Assembly: GCF_021390435.2 (NCBI RefSeq)
Contig: NZ_JAJVCN010000001.1
Location: forward strand, 2,418,001 to 2,482,000
Length of the DNA: 64,000 nt
Direction: 5' to 3'
Source of the DNA: Kibdelosporangium philippinense
GTDB lineage: Bacteria > Actinomycetota > Actinomycetes > Mycobacteriales > Pseudonocardiaceae
This document shows, piece after piece, positions 1 through 9,463 of the stretch; within the stretch, counting starts at the first letter, position 1, and each line of letters starts with the position of its first letter. The notes beneath the pieces are model-generated. The model saw only the letters and a program-made list of their open reading frames with translations, ran no database searches and had not been told where the DNA came from. The position numbers were made by a program, and so were the translations under genes.

Positions 1-905
1 CCGAGACTATCCACTTTGGACTCGTTCCTCGGTCGCATCGCGGCATCATCGCGGTCAACGAGCTGCCGGACCTGGCCGAGCGGATCCAGGTCGGCCTGCT
101 CAACGTGATGGAAGAGCGCGACATTCAGATCCGCGGCTACACCATGCGGCTGCCATTGGACGTCCTGCTCGTGGCCACGGCCAACCCTGAGGACTACACC
201 AACCGCGGCCGGATCATCACGCCGCTCAAGGACCGGTTCGGAGCGGAAGTGCGCACGCACTACCCGTTGGACGTGGACGACGAGATCGACCTGGTCCGCC
301 AGGAATCCCAGTTGGTCGCCGAAGTGCCGGACCCACTGATCGAGGTCGTTGCCCGGTTTGTCCGCAACCTCCGCGAATCCGCGGCCATTGACCAGCGTTC
401 AGGCGTGTCGGCCCGGTTTGCCGTGGCCGCGGCGGAAACCCTGGCGGCGGCGGCATTGCGGCGGGCGGCGCTGACCAATGAGGACGAGCCGGTCGCGCGG
501 CCGATCGACCTCGACGCGATCCCTGACGTGTTGCGCGGCAAGCTCGAGTTCGAGGCCGGTGAAGAGGGCAGGGAAGTCGAGCACCTCGTGCACCTGCTGC
601 GGATGGCGACCGCGGAGACGGCTCGGTACGCGTTCGCTGGGCTCGACCTGAGCCCACTGGAGGACGCGATCGGCGAAGGCCGGATCGTGACGACAGGTGA
701 GCGTGTTCCGGCGACTGATGTGCTGAATGCCTTGCCGGAATTGCCTGTTCTGCACGAAGTCGCGGAGCGTGTGGGTGTGAAGCCGACGGACTCCGCTGGC
801 CGCATCGCCTCTGCGGTTGAGCTGGCGTTGGAGGCCTTGTACCTGTCACGCAGGCTGGCCAAGGACGCCGATGCTGAGGACGGCACGGCGGTGTACGGGA
901 TATGA
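1..905 (+). CDS. MoxR/magnesium-chelatase-like AAA+ ATPase (5' truncated)
   Basis: The open frame starts at base 3 and runs to a TGA that overlaps the next gene's ATG, so the N-terminus with the Walker A loop lies outside the window. Visible parts are a Walker-B-like strand IIAVNELPD, a sensor-1 stretch LLVATANPEDY and the arginine-finger region TPLKDRFGAEV, followed by the lid domain. The Walker B position reads NE instead of the usual DE, which may lower ATPase activity. Mg-chelatase I and MoxR subunits act with a von Willebrand factor A partner as a metal-insertion or protein-remodelling pair, and such a partner follows directly. Family call is firm; the true substrate is unknown and no porphyrin genes are near. 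Confidence 0.85.
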   Translation, partial: ETIHFGLVPRSHRGIIAVNELPDLAERIQVGLLNVMEERDIQIRGYTMRLPLDVLLVATANPEDYTNRGRIITPLKDRFGAEVRTHYPLDVDDEIDLVRQESQLVAEVPDPLIEVVARFVRNLRESAAIDQRSGVSARFAVAAAETLAAAALRRAALTNEDEPVARPIDLDAIPDVLRGKLEFEAGEEGREVEHLVHLLRMATAETARYAFAGLDLSPLEDAIGEGRIVTTGERVPATDVLNALPELPVLHEVAERVGVKPTDSAGRIASAVELALEALYLSRRLAKDADAEDGTAVYGI

Positions 906-2845
906 CACGGTTCGCGTACCTGCCGTGGAATGACGGTCCGGATCCACTGGCGCCACCAGTGGATCTGCGGGCCGCGCTCGACCAGATCGGCCGGGACGTG
1001 ATGGAAGGCTCGTCGCCCCGGGCCGCACTGGAAGAGCTGCTGCGCCAAGGAGTTCGCGGTACCCGTGGCCTCGACGAGATGACCCGGCGCCTGTGGCAGG
1101 AGCGAGCCCGCTTGCAACGCAGGCATCGGCTCGACGGCACATTGCAGGAAGTCCAGCGTCTGTTGCAGGAGGCGCTGGAGGCTGAGCGCAGGCACCTGTT
1201 CCCGGATCCGTCGGACGACGCGCGGTTCCGTGAAGCCCAGTTGGACGCGTTGCCGTCGGGAACCGCGGCGCAGGTACAGGAACTGGCGAACTACGACTGG
1301 CAGTCCCAGCAAGGCAGGGAGAACTACCAGAAGATCCAGGACATGCTCGGCCAAGAGCTGATGGAGTCCCGGTTCCGTGGCATGAAGCAGGCGTTGCAGG
1401 ACGCCACACCCGAGGATGTCGAGCGGGTCCGGGAAATGATGTCGGACCTCAACGACCTGCTGGCTTCGCACGCCCGTGGCGATGCGAACACCCAGCAGCA
1501 GTTCGAGGAATTCATGCGCAAGCATGGCGAGTTCTTCCCGGAGAACCCGCGTAACGTCGATGAACTCATCGACGCGCTGGCCGCACGGGCCGCGGCGGCG
1601 CAGCGCATGATGAACTCGATGTCCGCCGAGCAACGGGCCGAACTGGGTTCGTTGATCCAGCAGGCCTTCGGCGATCCCCGGCTGGCCAGCGAGATCAGCA
1701 AGCTGGACGCGCACCTGCAGTCCTTGCGGCCAGGGGAGGACTGGAACTCCAGTGCCCGCTTCCGTGGCAAGGATCCGTTCGGGATGGGCGACGGCGTGCA
1801 GGCGATGCAGGACATGGCCGAGATGGACGCGTTGGCCGAGCAGTTGGGCCAGGCCTATCCCGGTGCGCGCCTTGAGGACATCGACCTTGAGGCGCTGGAA
1901 CGCCAGCTCGGCCCGGAGTCCGCTGTGGACGCTCGACGACTGTCCGAACTGGAGCGTGCGCTGCGCGACCAAGGGCTGATCGAACGGGCCGCGGATGGAT
2001 CGTTGCGGTTGTCTCCCAAGGCAATGCGTCGCCTGGGCGAGACGGCGTTGAAGGACGTCGTCAACTCGCTGTCGTCAAGGCGTGGTGAACGGGACACTGC
2101 TCGTGCTGGTGCCGCCGGTGAACCGACGGGCTCGTCCCGTCCGTGGGAATTCGGTGACACAGAGCCGTGGGAAGTGTCCAGGACTGTGCGTAACGCGGTG
2201 CTGCGGACCGCGGGTTCGGGCGGAACGGTCACATTGGACGTCAAGGACGTCGAGGTGATCGAGACCGAGCAACGGGCTCGTGCCGCGGTGGCATTGTGCG
2301 TGGACACGTCGTGGTCCATGGTCCAGGACGGTCGATGGCTGCCGATGAAGCGGACCGCGTTGGCGCTGCACCATTTGGTGAAGACGCGGTTCCGTAGTGA
2401 CGCGCTTGAGCTGATCACCTTCGGCCGGTACGCCACCAAGGTGGACATGGCCGAGTTGACCGCGTTGGAAGGCGTGTGGGAGCAGGGGACCAACCTGCAC
2501 CATGCGCTTCTGCTGGCCGGGCGGCATATTCGGCGCCATCCGGATGCGCAGCCGGTGGTGATCGTGGTGACCGATGGCGAGCCGACGGCCCATCTGGAGC
2601 CGGACGGGGATGCGGAGTTCAACTATCCGCCACTGCCTCGGACGCTGCGGTTGACCTTGGCTGAAGTGGACAAACTGGCTCGGCTTGGCGCTTCGGTCTC
2701 GGTGTTCATGTTGGGTGAGGACGAGCGGTTGAAGGCGTTCGTCGACGTCATGGCCCGGCGTAGCGGTGGCCGGGTGGTCGCACCGGATCTGGACGGTCTT
2801 GGGGCGGCAGTGGTGAGTGATTATTTGCGGAACAGGCAGCGATAG
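902..2845 (+). CDS. VWA domain protein, partner of the upstream AAA+ ATPase
   Basis: A 647-residue protein whose ATG overlaps the upstream stop (ATGA), so the pair is translationally coupled. The N-terminal two thirds is long, charged and helical (Gln/Glu/Arg rich). The C-terminal third is a von Willebrand A domain with a MIDAS motif CVDTSWSM (DxSxS) near residue 465 and a later VVTDGEPT strand that would supply further metal ligands. In MoxR/VWA and ChlI/ChlD systems the VWA subunit binds the client or metal through MIDAS while the ATPase remodels it. Cytoplasmic, no signal or membrane segment seen. Substrate unknown. Confidence 0.85.
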   Translation: MTRFAYLPWNDGPDPLAPPVDLRAALDQIGRDVMEGSSPRAALEELLRQGVRGTRGLDEMTRRLWQERARLQRRHRLDGTLQEVQRLLQEALEAERRHLFPDPSDDARFREAQLDALPSGTAAQVQELANYDWQSQQGRENYQKIQDMLGQELMESRFRGMKQALQDATPEDVERVREMMSDLNDLLASHARGDANTQQQFEEFMRKHGEFFPENPRNVDELIDALAARAAAAQRMMNSMSAEQRAELGSLIQQAFGDPRLASEISKLDAHLQSLRPGEDWNSSARFRGKDPFGMGDGVQAMQDMAEMDALAEQLGQAYPGARLEDIDLEALERQLGPESAVDARRLSELERALRDQGLIERAADGSLRLSPKAMRRLGETALKDVVNSLSSRRGERDTARAGAAGEPTGSSRPWEFGDTEPWEVSRTVRNAVLRTAGSGGTVTLDVKDVEVIETEQRARAAVALCVDTSWSMVQDGRWLPMKRTALALHHLVKTRFRSDALELITFGRYATKVDMAELTALEGVWEQGTNLHHALLLAGRHIRRHPDAQPVVIVVTDGEPTAHLEPDGDAEFNYPPLPRTLRLTLAEVDKLARLGASVSVFMLGEDERLKAFVDVMARRSGGRVVAPDLDGLGAAVVSDYLRNRQR

Positions 2846-2849
2846 TTCT

Positions 2850-2876
2850 GGTGGCCACCTTCGGTAGGTGGCCACC
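2850..2876. terminator. bidirectional hairpin between convergent genes
   Basis: Two copies of GGTGGCCACC (itself self-complementary) separated by ttcggta form a 10-bp stem between the VWA gene stop and the stop of the convergent DUF2283 gene. No T-run follows, as is common in high-GC actinobacteria. Confidence 0.7.
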
Positions 2877-2880
2877 TCGC

Positions 2881-3129
2881 CTATTCCGGCGTTCGCAGGA
2901 GTTCCAGCAGGCCTTCCGGCAGACAGGCCGATGCCCCCAGGATCTCGATCCCGTGCACCTTCCGGCCGTCTTCGACGTCGAGGATCATGTCCGAGCCCGG
3001 ACCGCTCCACACGAACGGCTGCCGGAGCGATGCCCTGACCGCATGTCTCTCGTCAACGGGCGACAGGTAGATGTACGCCGCGTCCACCTCGGCGTCATAG
3101 GTGATCTTCAGGGTGCCAACCACGTGCAT
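2881..3129 (-). CDS. DUF2283 family small protein
   Basis: An 82-residue protein beginning MHVVGTLKITYDAEVDAAYI. The opening strand pattern 'ITYDxEVDAAYIYL' followed by 'DMILDVEDGRKVHGIEIL' is the signature of DUF2283, a small beta-rich domain of unknown role that is sometimes linked to toxin-antitoxin or stress loci. No partner gene is adjacent: the neighbour on its 3' side is convergent and the gene on its 5' side is a divergent ABC transporter gene. Complete at both ends. Family call is good, function open. Confidence 0.8.
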   Translation of the reverse strand: MHVVGTLKITYDAEVDAAYIYLSPVDERHAVRASLRQPFVWSGPGSDMILDVEDGRKVHGIEILGASACLPEGLLELLRTPE

Positions 3130-3397
3130 CGGCGCAGCCTGCCACGCGGTGGGTGATTACCCGAATTGATAACTTCCCGGCATGACGATCACCACAATGT
3201 GCCTCACGCTGGGTGATGCCTAATTGTGACATTCGGTGGACCCAACCCCTGAATGGCTCAGTATTGGTTGCTGACCTGCTGATCCATTCGGACTATTCGC
3301 ATGTTTTTTTCTGGGGCGGAAGCGATCCAACTGGCCAAGATCGACCCCGATCGGCCTAGCATGAGCCGCCTCACAGGTCGGATCTTCGGAGGATCGA

Positions 3398-4414
3398 ATG
3401 TTTACGGCACGTGCGCGCAGGGGGCTCCGTCTCGCCGCGGCGGCTGTGGCCACCCTGCTTTTCGCCGCCGGGTGCGGCATCCTGGACGGCTCGTCCGACA
3501 AACCGTCCACTTCGACCGGTCAGGTCGAGAAGCCCACAGTACGGATCGGGATCATCGCGTCAGTCGACGACGCACCGGTCAAGGTCGCCGAGAAGCTCGG
3601 TTTCTTCGCGGCGGAAGGACTCAATGCCGAGGTCAAGCTGTTCCAGTCGGCCGCGCAGACCATGCCGGCGCTCAACGGCGGCGACCTCGACTTCAGCTTG
3701 ATGAACTACGTGACCTACTTCCAGGCCGCGTCGTCAAAGGCCCTCGACGCGAAGATCGTCGCCGACGCTTACCAGGGCACCAGCGACGCGCTGGTGATGC
3801 TGGCGCGCCCCGGCGTGACCATCGCGTCCGCCAAGGACTTCGAGGGCAAGAAGGTCAGCGTGCACCAGCCGCCGGGCAACATCGCGGACCTGTTGTTCCG
3901 CAGCACGTTGCGCGACAACGGCGCTGACCCGAGCAAGGTGACCTACGTGCCGGTGCCGTTCCCGAACATCCCGAACGCGCTGAAGACCGGCCAGATCGAC
4001 GCGGGCATCGCGATCGAGCCGTTCATGACGCAGGCGGAGAAGGAAACCGGCGCGCAGCGTGTGCTCAAGGTGATCTCCGGGCCGACCCAGGACATGCCGC
4101 TGAGCGGCTACGTCTCGCCGACGAAGTTCGCGCAGGACAACCCGAAGACCGTCGCGGCTTTCCAGCGTGCGATGGCCAAGGCACAGCAGGCAGCCGGCGA
4201 CCGCGGGAAGCTCGCCGAAGTCATGCTCGACCTGACCGGTGTCGACAAGGCCACCGTGCCGCTGCTCAACCTCGGCGTGTTCCCGACTTCGCTGGACGCC
4301 ACGCGGTTGCAGCGGGTCGTCACGCTGATGGAGAGTTACCCCGACCTGTCCAAGCTGACGCAGAAGATCGACGCCAGCACCTACATGTACGCCCCGACGC
4401 CAGCGGGCAGCTGA
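3398..4414 (+). CDS. ABC transporter substrate-binding lipoprotein (NMT1/SsuA-like)
   Basis: A 338-residue lipoprotein. The ATG at 3398 follows a good ribosome site (GGAGGA, about 5 bases upstream). A lipobox LFAAGC places the lipidated cysteine at residue 26, after an Arg-rich n-region. The mature part has the NMT1/SsuA fold: VRIGIIASVDDAPVKVAEKL, then FFAAEGLNAEVKLFQSAAQ, and a hinge region around residues 190-215. Relatives bind sulfonates, nitrate, taurine or thiamine precursors; the ligand cannot be told from sequence. The permease gene begins on the base after its stop, so they form one transcript. Confidence 0.88.
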   Translation: MFTARARRGLRLAAAAVATLLFAAGCGILDGSSDKPSTSTGQVEKPTVRIGIIASVDDAPVKVAEKLGFFAAEGLNAEVKLFQSAAQTMPALNGGDLDFSLMNYVTYFQAASSKALDAKIVADAYQGTSDALVMLARPGVTIASAKDFEGKKVSVHQPPGNIADLLFRSTLRDNGADPSKVTYVPVPFPNIPNALKTGQIDAGIAIEPFMTQAEKETGAQRVLKVISGPTQDMPLSGYVSPTKFAQDNPKTVAAFQRAMAKAQQAAGDRGKLAEVMLDLTGVDKATVPLLNLGVFPTSLDATRLQRVVTLMESYPDLSKLTQKIDASTYMYAPTPAGS

Positions 4415-5944
4415 GTGCGGCTGATTCGTTCCTTGATCGGGCTGGTCGGCTTCCTGGTCCTGTGGGAGGCCGCCAGCCGGTTCATTGTCGACGCGGATCT
4501 GATCCCACCGCCGTCCGAAGTCCTGGTGCGGTGCCTGACTCTGGTCAATGAGGCTCGGTTTCTTGCCGACGTCGCTTCGACGGCGTTGTCGTGGCTGATC
4601 GCGTTGTGCCTTGCGATCGTGATCGCTGTCCCCATTGGACTCGTGATCGGCCGGATTCCCTTGGTACGCACGGCAACCATGCCGATGATCGAGTTCATGC
4701 GGCCGTTGCCTGGCGTCGCGTTGATCCCGTTGATCACAGTGGTGCTCGGTGTCGGCGCGCAGACCAAGATCACGCTGGCCACGTTCGCCGCGGTCTGGCC
4801 GATCCTGTTCAACACCAGCTATGCCGTCGCCGAAGTGGACCGGAACATGCTCGAAACCGCCCGTGCGTTCAGGACCTCCCGTCGCCGGATGTTGTCAGCG
4901 GTGATCGTGCCGAGTGCGGCACCGTTCATCCTGACCGGTGTGCGGCTGTCCGCGTCGATCGCCTTGATTGCCGTGGTGGCAACCGAGTTCATCTTCGGCG
5001 GCAGCATTGGCGTCGGCCAGTTTGTCTTTGTCCACGGCCTCAGCGCTGGCCGCATGGACACAGTGCTTGCGGTGACAGTGCTCGCGGGCCTGTTCGGGTT
5101 GCTGATCAACGCTTCGCTCGCCGGTGTGCAACGCCGTTGGCTGGGGTGGCCCACGTCGGGAGCGTCGGGCGATGCCACCGGTTCCCGTCGGCGCTGGACG
5201 CTTGTGTTGAGTTGTGCGGCCGTGGCCGCTGTTTTGGTTATCTGGCAAGCGATTGCCAGTGCGGCTGCCGATCCGTATTTCCCGCCGCCATCGCAGATCG
5301 CTTCTCGTGCGGGCGATCTCTGGTTCGCGCCCGCGCTGCTGACCGGTGATATCCTGCCCAGCCTTGGCCTGCTACTCGGTGGCTGGCTGATTGCTTCGGT
5401 CTTGGGGATCATCGCGGGCATCGCGCTTGGTCGTGCTGGCACGGCGATGGACTATGTCGGCGCGCTGTTGGCGTTCGCCCGGTCCGTGCCGCCGCCGTTG
5501 CTGGTCCCGGTGTTCATGGTGATGTTCTCGCTTGGCCCGCAGACCGAGCTGGTCACCATTGTCTCTGGCGCGACCTGGCCGGTCCTGCTCAACGCCGTGG
5601 ATGGCGCCCGGTCCGTTGATGCGACGAAAACCGATACCGCGCGGGCATTCCGGATCACTCAGGCCTCGTGGATCTTCGGTGTGGTGTTGCCCGCTGCCGC
5701 GCCCAAGATCTTCGCGGGTCTTCGGCTGAGCCTGTCGATCGCGTTGATCCTGATGGTGTTGTCCGAACTTGTCGGTACGAGTAGCGGAATCGGCTACCAG
5801 CTGAACAATGCACAGGGATATGCCGATCTGGCTGGCATGTGGGCGTGGATCGTGCTGATCGGCGCACTGGGTTTCCTGCTCAACCGGTTGCTGCTGGTCG
5901 TGCAGCGGCGCAGCCTCGCATGGCATGGCGGCCAATTCGGCTGA
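4415..5944 (+). CDS. ABC transporter permease, two fused membrane modules
   Basis: A 509-residue protein starting with GTG on the base following the upstream stop. It contains two SsuC-like permease modules in tandem, residues about 1-245 and 270-509. Each begins with a helix and a conserved periplasmic PPPSE/PPPSQ loop. Each carries an EAA-type ATPase-contact loop, near FRTSRRRMLSAVIVPSAAP in the first and FRITQASWIFGVVLPAAAP in the second. Usual family members are single modules of about 260 residues that dimerise, so this is a natural fusion of both half-channels. The expected ATP-binding subunit is not encoded next to it; a terminator-like hairpin and an unrelated hydrolase follow. Confidence 0.88.
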   Translation: MRLIRSLIGLVGFLVLWEAASRFIVDADLIPPPSEVLVRCLTLVNEARFLADVASTALSWLIALCLAIVIAVPIGLVIGRIPLVRTATMPMIEFMRPLPGVALIPLITVVLGVGAQTKITLATFAAVWPILFNTSYAVAEVDRNMLETARAFRTSRRRMLSAVIVPSAAPFILTGVRLSASIALIAVVATEFIFGGSIGVGQFVFVHGLSAGRMDTVLAVTVLAGLFGLLINASLAGVQRRWLGWPTSGASGDATGSRRRWTLVLSCAAVAAVLVIWQAIASAAADPYFPPPSQIASRAGDLWFAPALLTGDILPSLGLLLGGWLIASVLGIIAGIALGRAGTAMDYVGALLAFARSVPPPLLVPVFMVMFSLGPQTELVTIVSGATWPVLLNAVDGARSVDATKTDTARAFRITQASWIFGVVLPAAAPKIFAGLRLSLSIALILMVLSELVGTSSGIGYQLNNAQGYADLAGMWAWIVLIGALGFLLNRLLLVVQRRSLAWHGGQFG

Positions 5945-5984
5945 GGGATGAGGCCCTGCGCTTGTCAAGCGGCGCAACGGGTGT

Positions 5985-6007
5985 TCCGGTGATCGGAATT
6001 CACCGGA
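5985..6007 (+). terminator. hairpin after the ABC permease gene
   Basis: TCCGGTGA at 5985-5992 pairs with TCACCGGA at 6000-6007, an 8-bp stem with a 7-base loop, about 40 bases after the permease stop and before the S15-type hydrolase gene. Supports separate transcription of the two. Confidence 0.5.
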
Positions 6008-6074
6008 CAACTGTGAATGAATCGGTCCTTTCGGCCGTGGCAGCTCGACGGCCTTGGTCGGTTCGCTCAAAGTC

Positions 6075-7883
6075 ATGGGACGACTACGAATCGCGGTCAC
6101 CGCTGCCTTAGGAACGATTCTGGTCTCGACGGTCATGCCTGTGCCCGCTGCCGCACAGGACATCGAAGAGACCACGCCGAAATACTCGTATCAGAACGCC
6201 ATCCGTGAGGATGTGTTCGTCGAAGCGCCGATGGACAGCGACAAGGACGGCAAGAACGACCGGATCGCGATCCAGCTGATCAGGCCGAAGGAGACCGATA
6301 CCGGGCTGAAGACGCCCGTGGTGATGGAACCGAGCCCGTACTATCGCGCGCCCGGCACCCTCGCCGAGCAGCCATACGGATTCCGCGGCTGGTACGACGA
6401 GTTCTTCGTACCGCGCGGGTACACCGTGATCGAGGCCGAAATGCAAGGCACCAGCCGGTCCGGCGGCTGCCCCACGACCGGTGACGCTGAGGACACGCAG
6501 TCCATGAAGTCGGTAGTGGACTGGTTGAACGGGCGGGCGAAAGGCTTCTATGCCAGCGGGTCTGAGGCGGTGGCATCGTGGAGCACCGGAGCGGTCGGCA
6601 TGGTCGGCGTCTCGTACAACGGGACCCTGCCCAACGCCGTCGCCGCGACGGGTGTCGAGGGGCTGAAGACGATCGTGCCCATCGCGGCGATCTCCAGCTG
6701 GTACGACTACACGCGCGACGCGGGCATCGGCTACCAGGGTGCGTGGGGCAGCAGGTATCCGGAGTACCTGGCCAACTACGTCGCCAGCGCTGCCTCGAAG
6801 CAACGGTGTGCCGCGTTCATCAAGTCGTTGGGTGACAACGCGAACGACGACAGCTGGGACTACACGCCGTTCTGGGCCGAGCGTGACTACAAGCCCAGTG
6901 TGGACAAGGTGAAGGCGTCGGTTCTCCTCGTGCACGGCATGGAGGACTGGAACGTCAAGCTGCGTCACGGTGTCGCGTGGTGGAACCTGCTGCAGCAGCG
7001 CAACATCCCGCGCAAGATCTGGCTGCACCGCAGCGCCCACATCGACCCGGTCAGCGCTCGCGCGGACGAGTGGAAGCGCGTGATGCACCGTTGGATGGAC
7101 CACTGGCTGTTCGGCATGAACAACGGGATCATGGACGAGCCGATGGCCGACATCCAGCGCCCGAACGGAGCCTGGGAAACCCACCGCAGCTGGCCGGACG
7201 CAGCGGCCCGCAACGTGCGGCTGAACTTCGGCCCGGCCGCATCGGGTGTCGCGGGCACGTTGCAGGCAACGCGCCCGGCAGCGTCGACCCAGACCTTCAC
7301 CGACAGCAAAACCCAGTCCGAGACGACGGCGATGGCCGATTACACGGTCGCGGGGCCGAACCGGCTTGTCTACGTGACGCCGGCGCTGACCCAGGCGGCC
7401 CGGATGTCGGGTACGCCGAAGGTGAACGTGACCGTCCGGTCGAACACCGCGAGTGCGCCACTCACAGCGCTTCTGGTGGACTACGGTCCAGGCACGGCAT
7501 TCAGCGTGCAGGACATGTCACCGGAAGAACTGATCAACATGGAATGTTCGCTGACTGATATCGATCAGAAGACCGGTTGCGCGGCGCCTTATCAGTCACG
7601 TGCCGCGGCAGTTACGGCCACAGTGATCACGCGTGGCGCGATCGACCTGAAGAACCGTTCGTCGCTGTCTTCCGGGACTCCGCTTGTGCCGGGCCAGACG
7701 TACACGGCTTCTTGGAAGCTGCACGGCAAGGACTACGTCGTCCCCGCCGGGCACCGGATCGGTCTCGTGCTGATGGGCAATGACCGGACGTACATCTCGG
7801 TCGACCAGGCCGCGGGTGCGCTGACAGTGTCGCTTGACGGCAGCAGCCTCGACATCCCCGTTGTGGGCGGCCGAGTCAGCTGA
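6075..7883 (+). CDS. secreted X-Pro dipeptidyl-peptidase/CocE-type hydrolase (S15)
   Basis: From the ATG at 6075 the product has 602 residues with a classical signal peptide (MGRLRIAVTAALGTILV ... PAAAQD). A TTG seven codons upstream is less likely because it lengthens the n-region. The S15/CocE alpha/beta-hydrolase core follows: nucleophile elbow GVSYNG with Ser at residue 180, an acidic residue in VHGMEDWNVK, and a His in LHRSAHIDP. A C-terminal jelly-roll domain fills the last 200 residues. Such enzymes cleave X-Pro peptides or acyl/ester bonds outside the cell. Length matches the streptomycete secreted Xaa-Pro dipeptidyl-peptidase group. Exact substrate uncertain. Confidence 0.85.
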   Translation: MGRLRIAVTAALGTILVSTVMPVPAAAQDIEETTPKYSYQNAIREDVFVEAPMDSDKDGKNDRIAIQLIRPKETDTGLKTPVVMEPSPYYRAPGTLAEQPYGFRGWYDEFFVPRGYTVIEAEMQGTSRSGGCPTTGDAEDTQSMKSVVDWLNGRAKGFYASGSEAVASWSTGAVGMVGVSYNGTLPNAVAATGVEGLKTIVPIAAISSWYDYTRDAGIGYQGAWGSRYPEYLANYVASAASKQRCAAFIKSLGDNANDDSWDYTPFWAERDYKPSVDKVKASVLLVHGMEDWNVKLRHGVAWWNLLQQRNIPRKIWLHRSAHIDPVSARADEWKRVMHRWMDHWLFGMNNGIMDEPMADIQRPNGAWETHRSWPDAAARNVRLNFGPAASGVAGTLQATRPAASTQTFTDSKTQSETTAMADYTVAGPNRLVYVTPALTQAARMSGTPKVNVTVRSNTASAPLTALLVDYGPGTAFSVQDMSPEELINMECSLTDIDQKTGCAAPYQSRAAAVTATVITRGAIDLKNRSSLSSGTPLVPGQTYTASWKLHGKDYVVPAGHRIGLVLMGNDRTYISVDQAAGALTVSLDGSSLDIPVVGGRVS

Positions 7884-7886
7884 AGG

Positions 7887-7926
7887 TAAGGAGAACCGGC
7901 CCTTGGTTGCCAGGGGCCGGGTTCCT
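7887..7926 (+). terminator. hairpin after the S15 hydrolase gene
   Basis: The segment AAGGAgAACC-GGCCC pairs with GGGCC-GGGTT-CCTT across an 11-base loop, starting just after the TGA at 7881-7883. A long, slightly imperfect GC-rich stem typical of an actinobacterial terminator. Confidence 0.6.
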
Positions 7927-8145
7927 TGTCGATGATGGTGCCCACTAGCGGCGAGTGGGCATCTGCGGGAGTCGCTTGCTGCTCCGACCCTAGCGGTCTG
8001 TTCGGGGTAGACATAACACCACACTCGAGAAGCGGGCTGGCCTCAGTGCGGTCCTGCTGATGATCGCTCCAGAATCGTATCGACTGGGGCTCGTCATTCC
8101 TGATGGTGACGAGATCCGTTGGCAGTCGTTACCACTGGAGGATTC

Positions 8146-9414
8146 GTGTCGAACTCAGAAGACCGTGGCATCAGTCGTCGCGTGATGCTCGGCGGAGCCG
8201 CGGCTTTGGCGGGAGCCGGGCTGGTGCGCACGCCGGTAGCGTTCGCAGACAACGCTCCGGCACCATTGAATGTGGAGGCCGTGGCGTCCCAGTTGGACAG
8301 TGGTTTGATCGCGTTACGTCGTGATATCCGCTGCCACCCCGAGGTTGCAGGCCAGGAACGGCGCACAGCCGGATTGGTGGCGCAGCGGCTTCGCTCGGCT
8401 GGTCTCGCCGTGACAACGGGTGTTGGCGGGCATGGGGTCGTGGGGGTTCTCAAGGGTGCTCGCCCCGGCCGGACGGTTGCGTATCGGGCCGATATGGACG
8501 CCGTACCGCCGGACGCGCAAATACCGGGCGGCTTGGATGCAGCCCATGTGTGCGGACACGACATCCATACCACCGTTGGCGTTGGTGTCGCGGAGGTTTT
8601 GGCGAGGCTGCGCGACCGAATGGCAGGCACCGTCGTGTTCATCTTCCAGCCTGCCGAGGAGTCACTGGCCGGTGCTGCCGCGATGCTCGCCGATGGTGTT
8701 CTCCGCGCGACTCGTCCGTCAGAGATTCATGCCATGCATTGTGCCGGGTTCTCAGTCGGCAAGTTCGCTGTCACGCCGGGGTTTGGGATGCCGGGCTTGG
8801 ACCGCGGCACCATCACCCTCACAGGCTCCGATGCGATGGGTCAGGCGCAGCGGCTCGCCAGAGAGATCAGCGAACTGGGCACGGTGTCGTTCCCCAGCAC
8901 GCCCGAGGACCTCGAACGGGTCACGGCAGAGATCCAAATACCGAACGGACCACTGGCCCAGTTCATTTTCATGAGGACCAACGTGCCCGACGGCCAAGCC
9001 GCGGTGTCTGTGTCCTACCGCTGCTGGCCCGAGTCGCGGTACCGCGACGTCCGTGCGGACATCCGCCGCCTGGCCCAGTCATACAACGGGGCGACAGTGT
9101 CCTTTCCCGACGACCCGTTCCCCGCCATGCACTGTCCTGAACGGGAAGGCCGTGCCATTAGACAGTACTTGCGACAAGCATTCGGCCACGACAATGTCGC
9201 GACACTGCACGCCGCGATCCCGTTCAACGGCGAGGATTTCGCGCTGTTCCTTGACCAGATTCCTGGCACCTATACCTTTCTTGGCGTTCGTGCACCCGGA
9301 GCGGCCATCGAAACCAGCTATCCGCACTTCGGCACCTTCACTCCGGACGAGCGGGCCATCGGCTACGGCGTCCGCGCGATGGCTGGCTGGCTCGCCAGCC
9401 GCATCCGCCCTTGA
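8146..9414 (+). CDS. M20-family amidohydrolase with Tat-type signal
   Basis: The GTG at 8146 is chosen over an in-frame TTG at 8119 because GGAG sits 5 bases upstream; this gives 422 residues. The N-terminus carries a twin-arginine signal (ISRRVMLGG followed by an alanine-rich h-region ending TPVAFADN). The metallo-amidase core has the metal-binding HVCGHDIHTT motif, the catalytic-acid motif FQPAEESLAG, and the late GEDFALF and SYPHFGTFTPDE motifs of the HipO/AmhX branch. Such enzymes hydrolyse N-acyl amino acids or similar amides using a di-metal centre. It is predicted to be exported folded. Monocistronic. Confidence 0.87.
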   Translation: MSNSEDRGISRRVMLGGAAALAGAGLVRTPVAFADNAPAPLNVEAVASQLDSGLIALRRDIRCHPEVAGQERRTAGLVAQRLRSAGLAVTTGVGGHGVVGVLKGARPGRTVAYRADMDAVPPDAQIPGGLDAAHVCGHDIHTTVGVGVAEVLARLRDRMAGTVVFIFQPAEESLAGAAAMLADGVLRATRPSEIHAMHCAGFSVGKFAVTPGFGMPGLDRGTITLTGSDAMGQAQRLAREISELGTVSFPSTPEDLERVTAEIQIPNGPLAQFIFMRTNVPDGQAAVSVSYRCWPESRYRDVRADIRRLAQSYNGATVSFPDDPFPAMHCPEREGRAIRQYLRQAFGHDNVATLHAAIPFNGEDFALFLDQIPGTYTFLGVRAPGAAIETSYPHFGTFTPDERAIGYGVRAMAGWLASRIRP

Positions 9415-9463
9415 ACCGTCACCGATAACGGATCCCGCCGCCGATGAGCACCTACCTGGGTGG

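Noticed and set aside
260..1972. A 570-codon minus-strand frame over the AAA+ and VWA genes
   Set aside because: Shadow of the real coupled pair; composition is Arg/His/Leu-rich without motifs.
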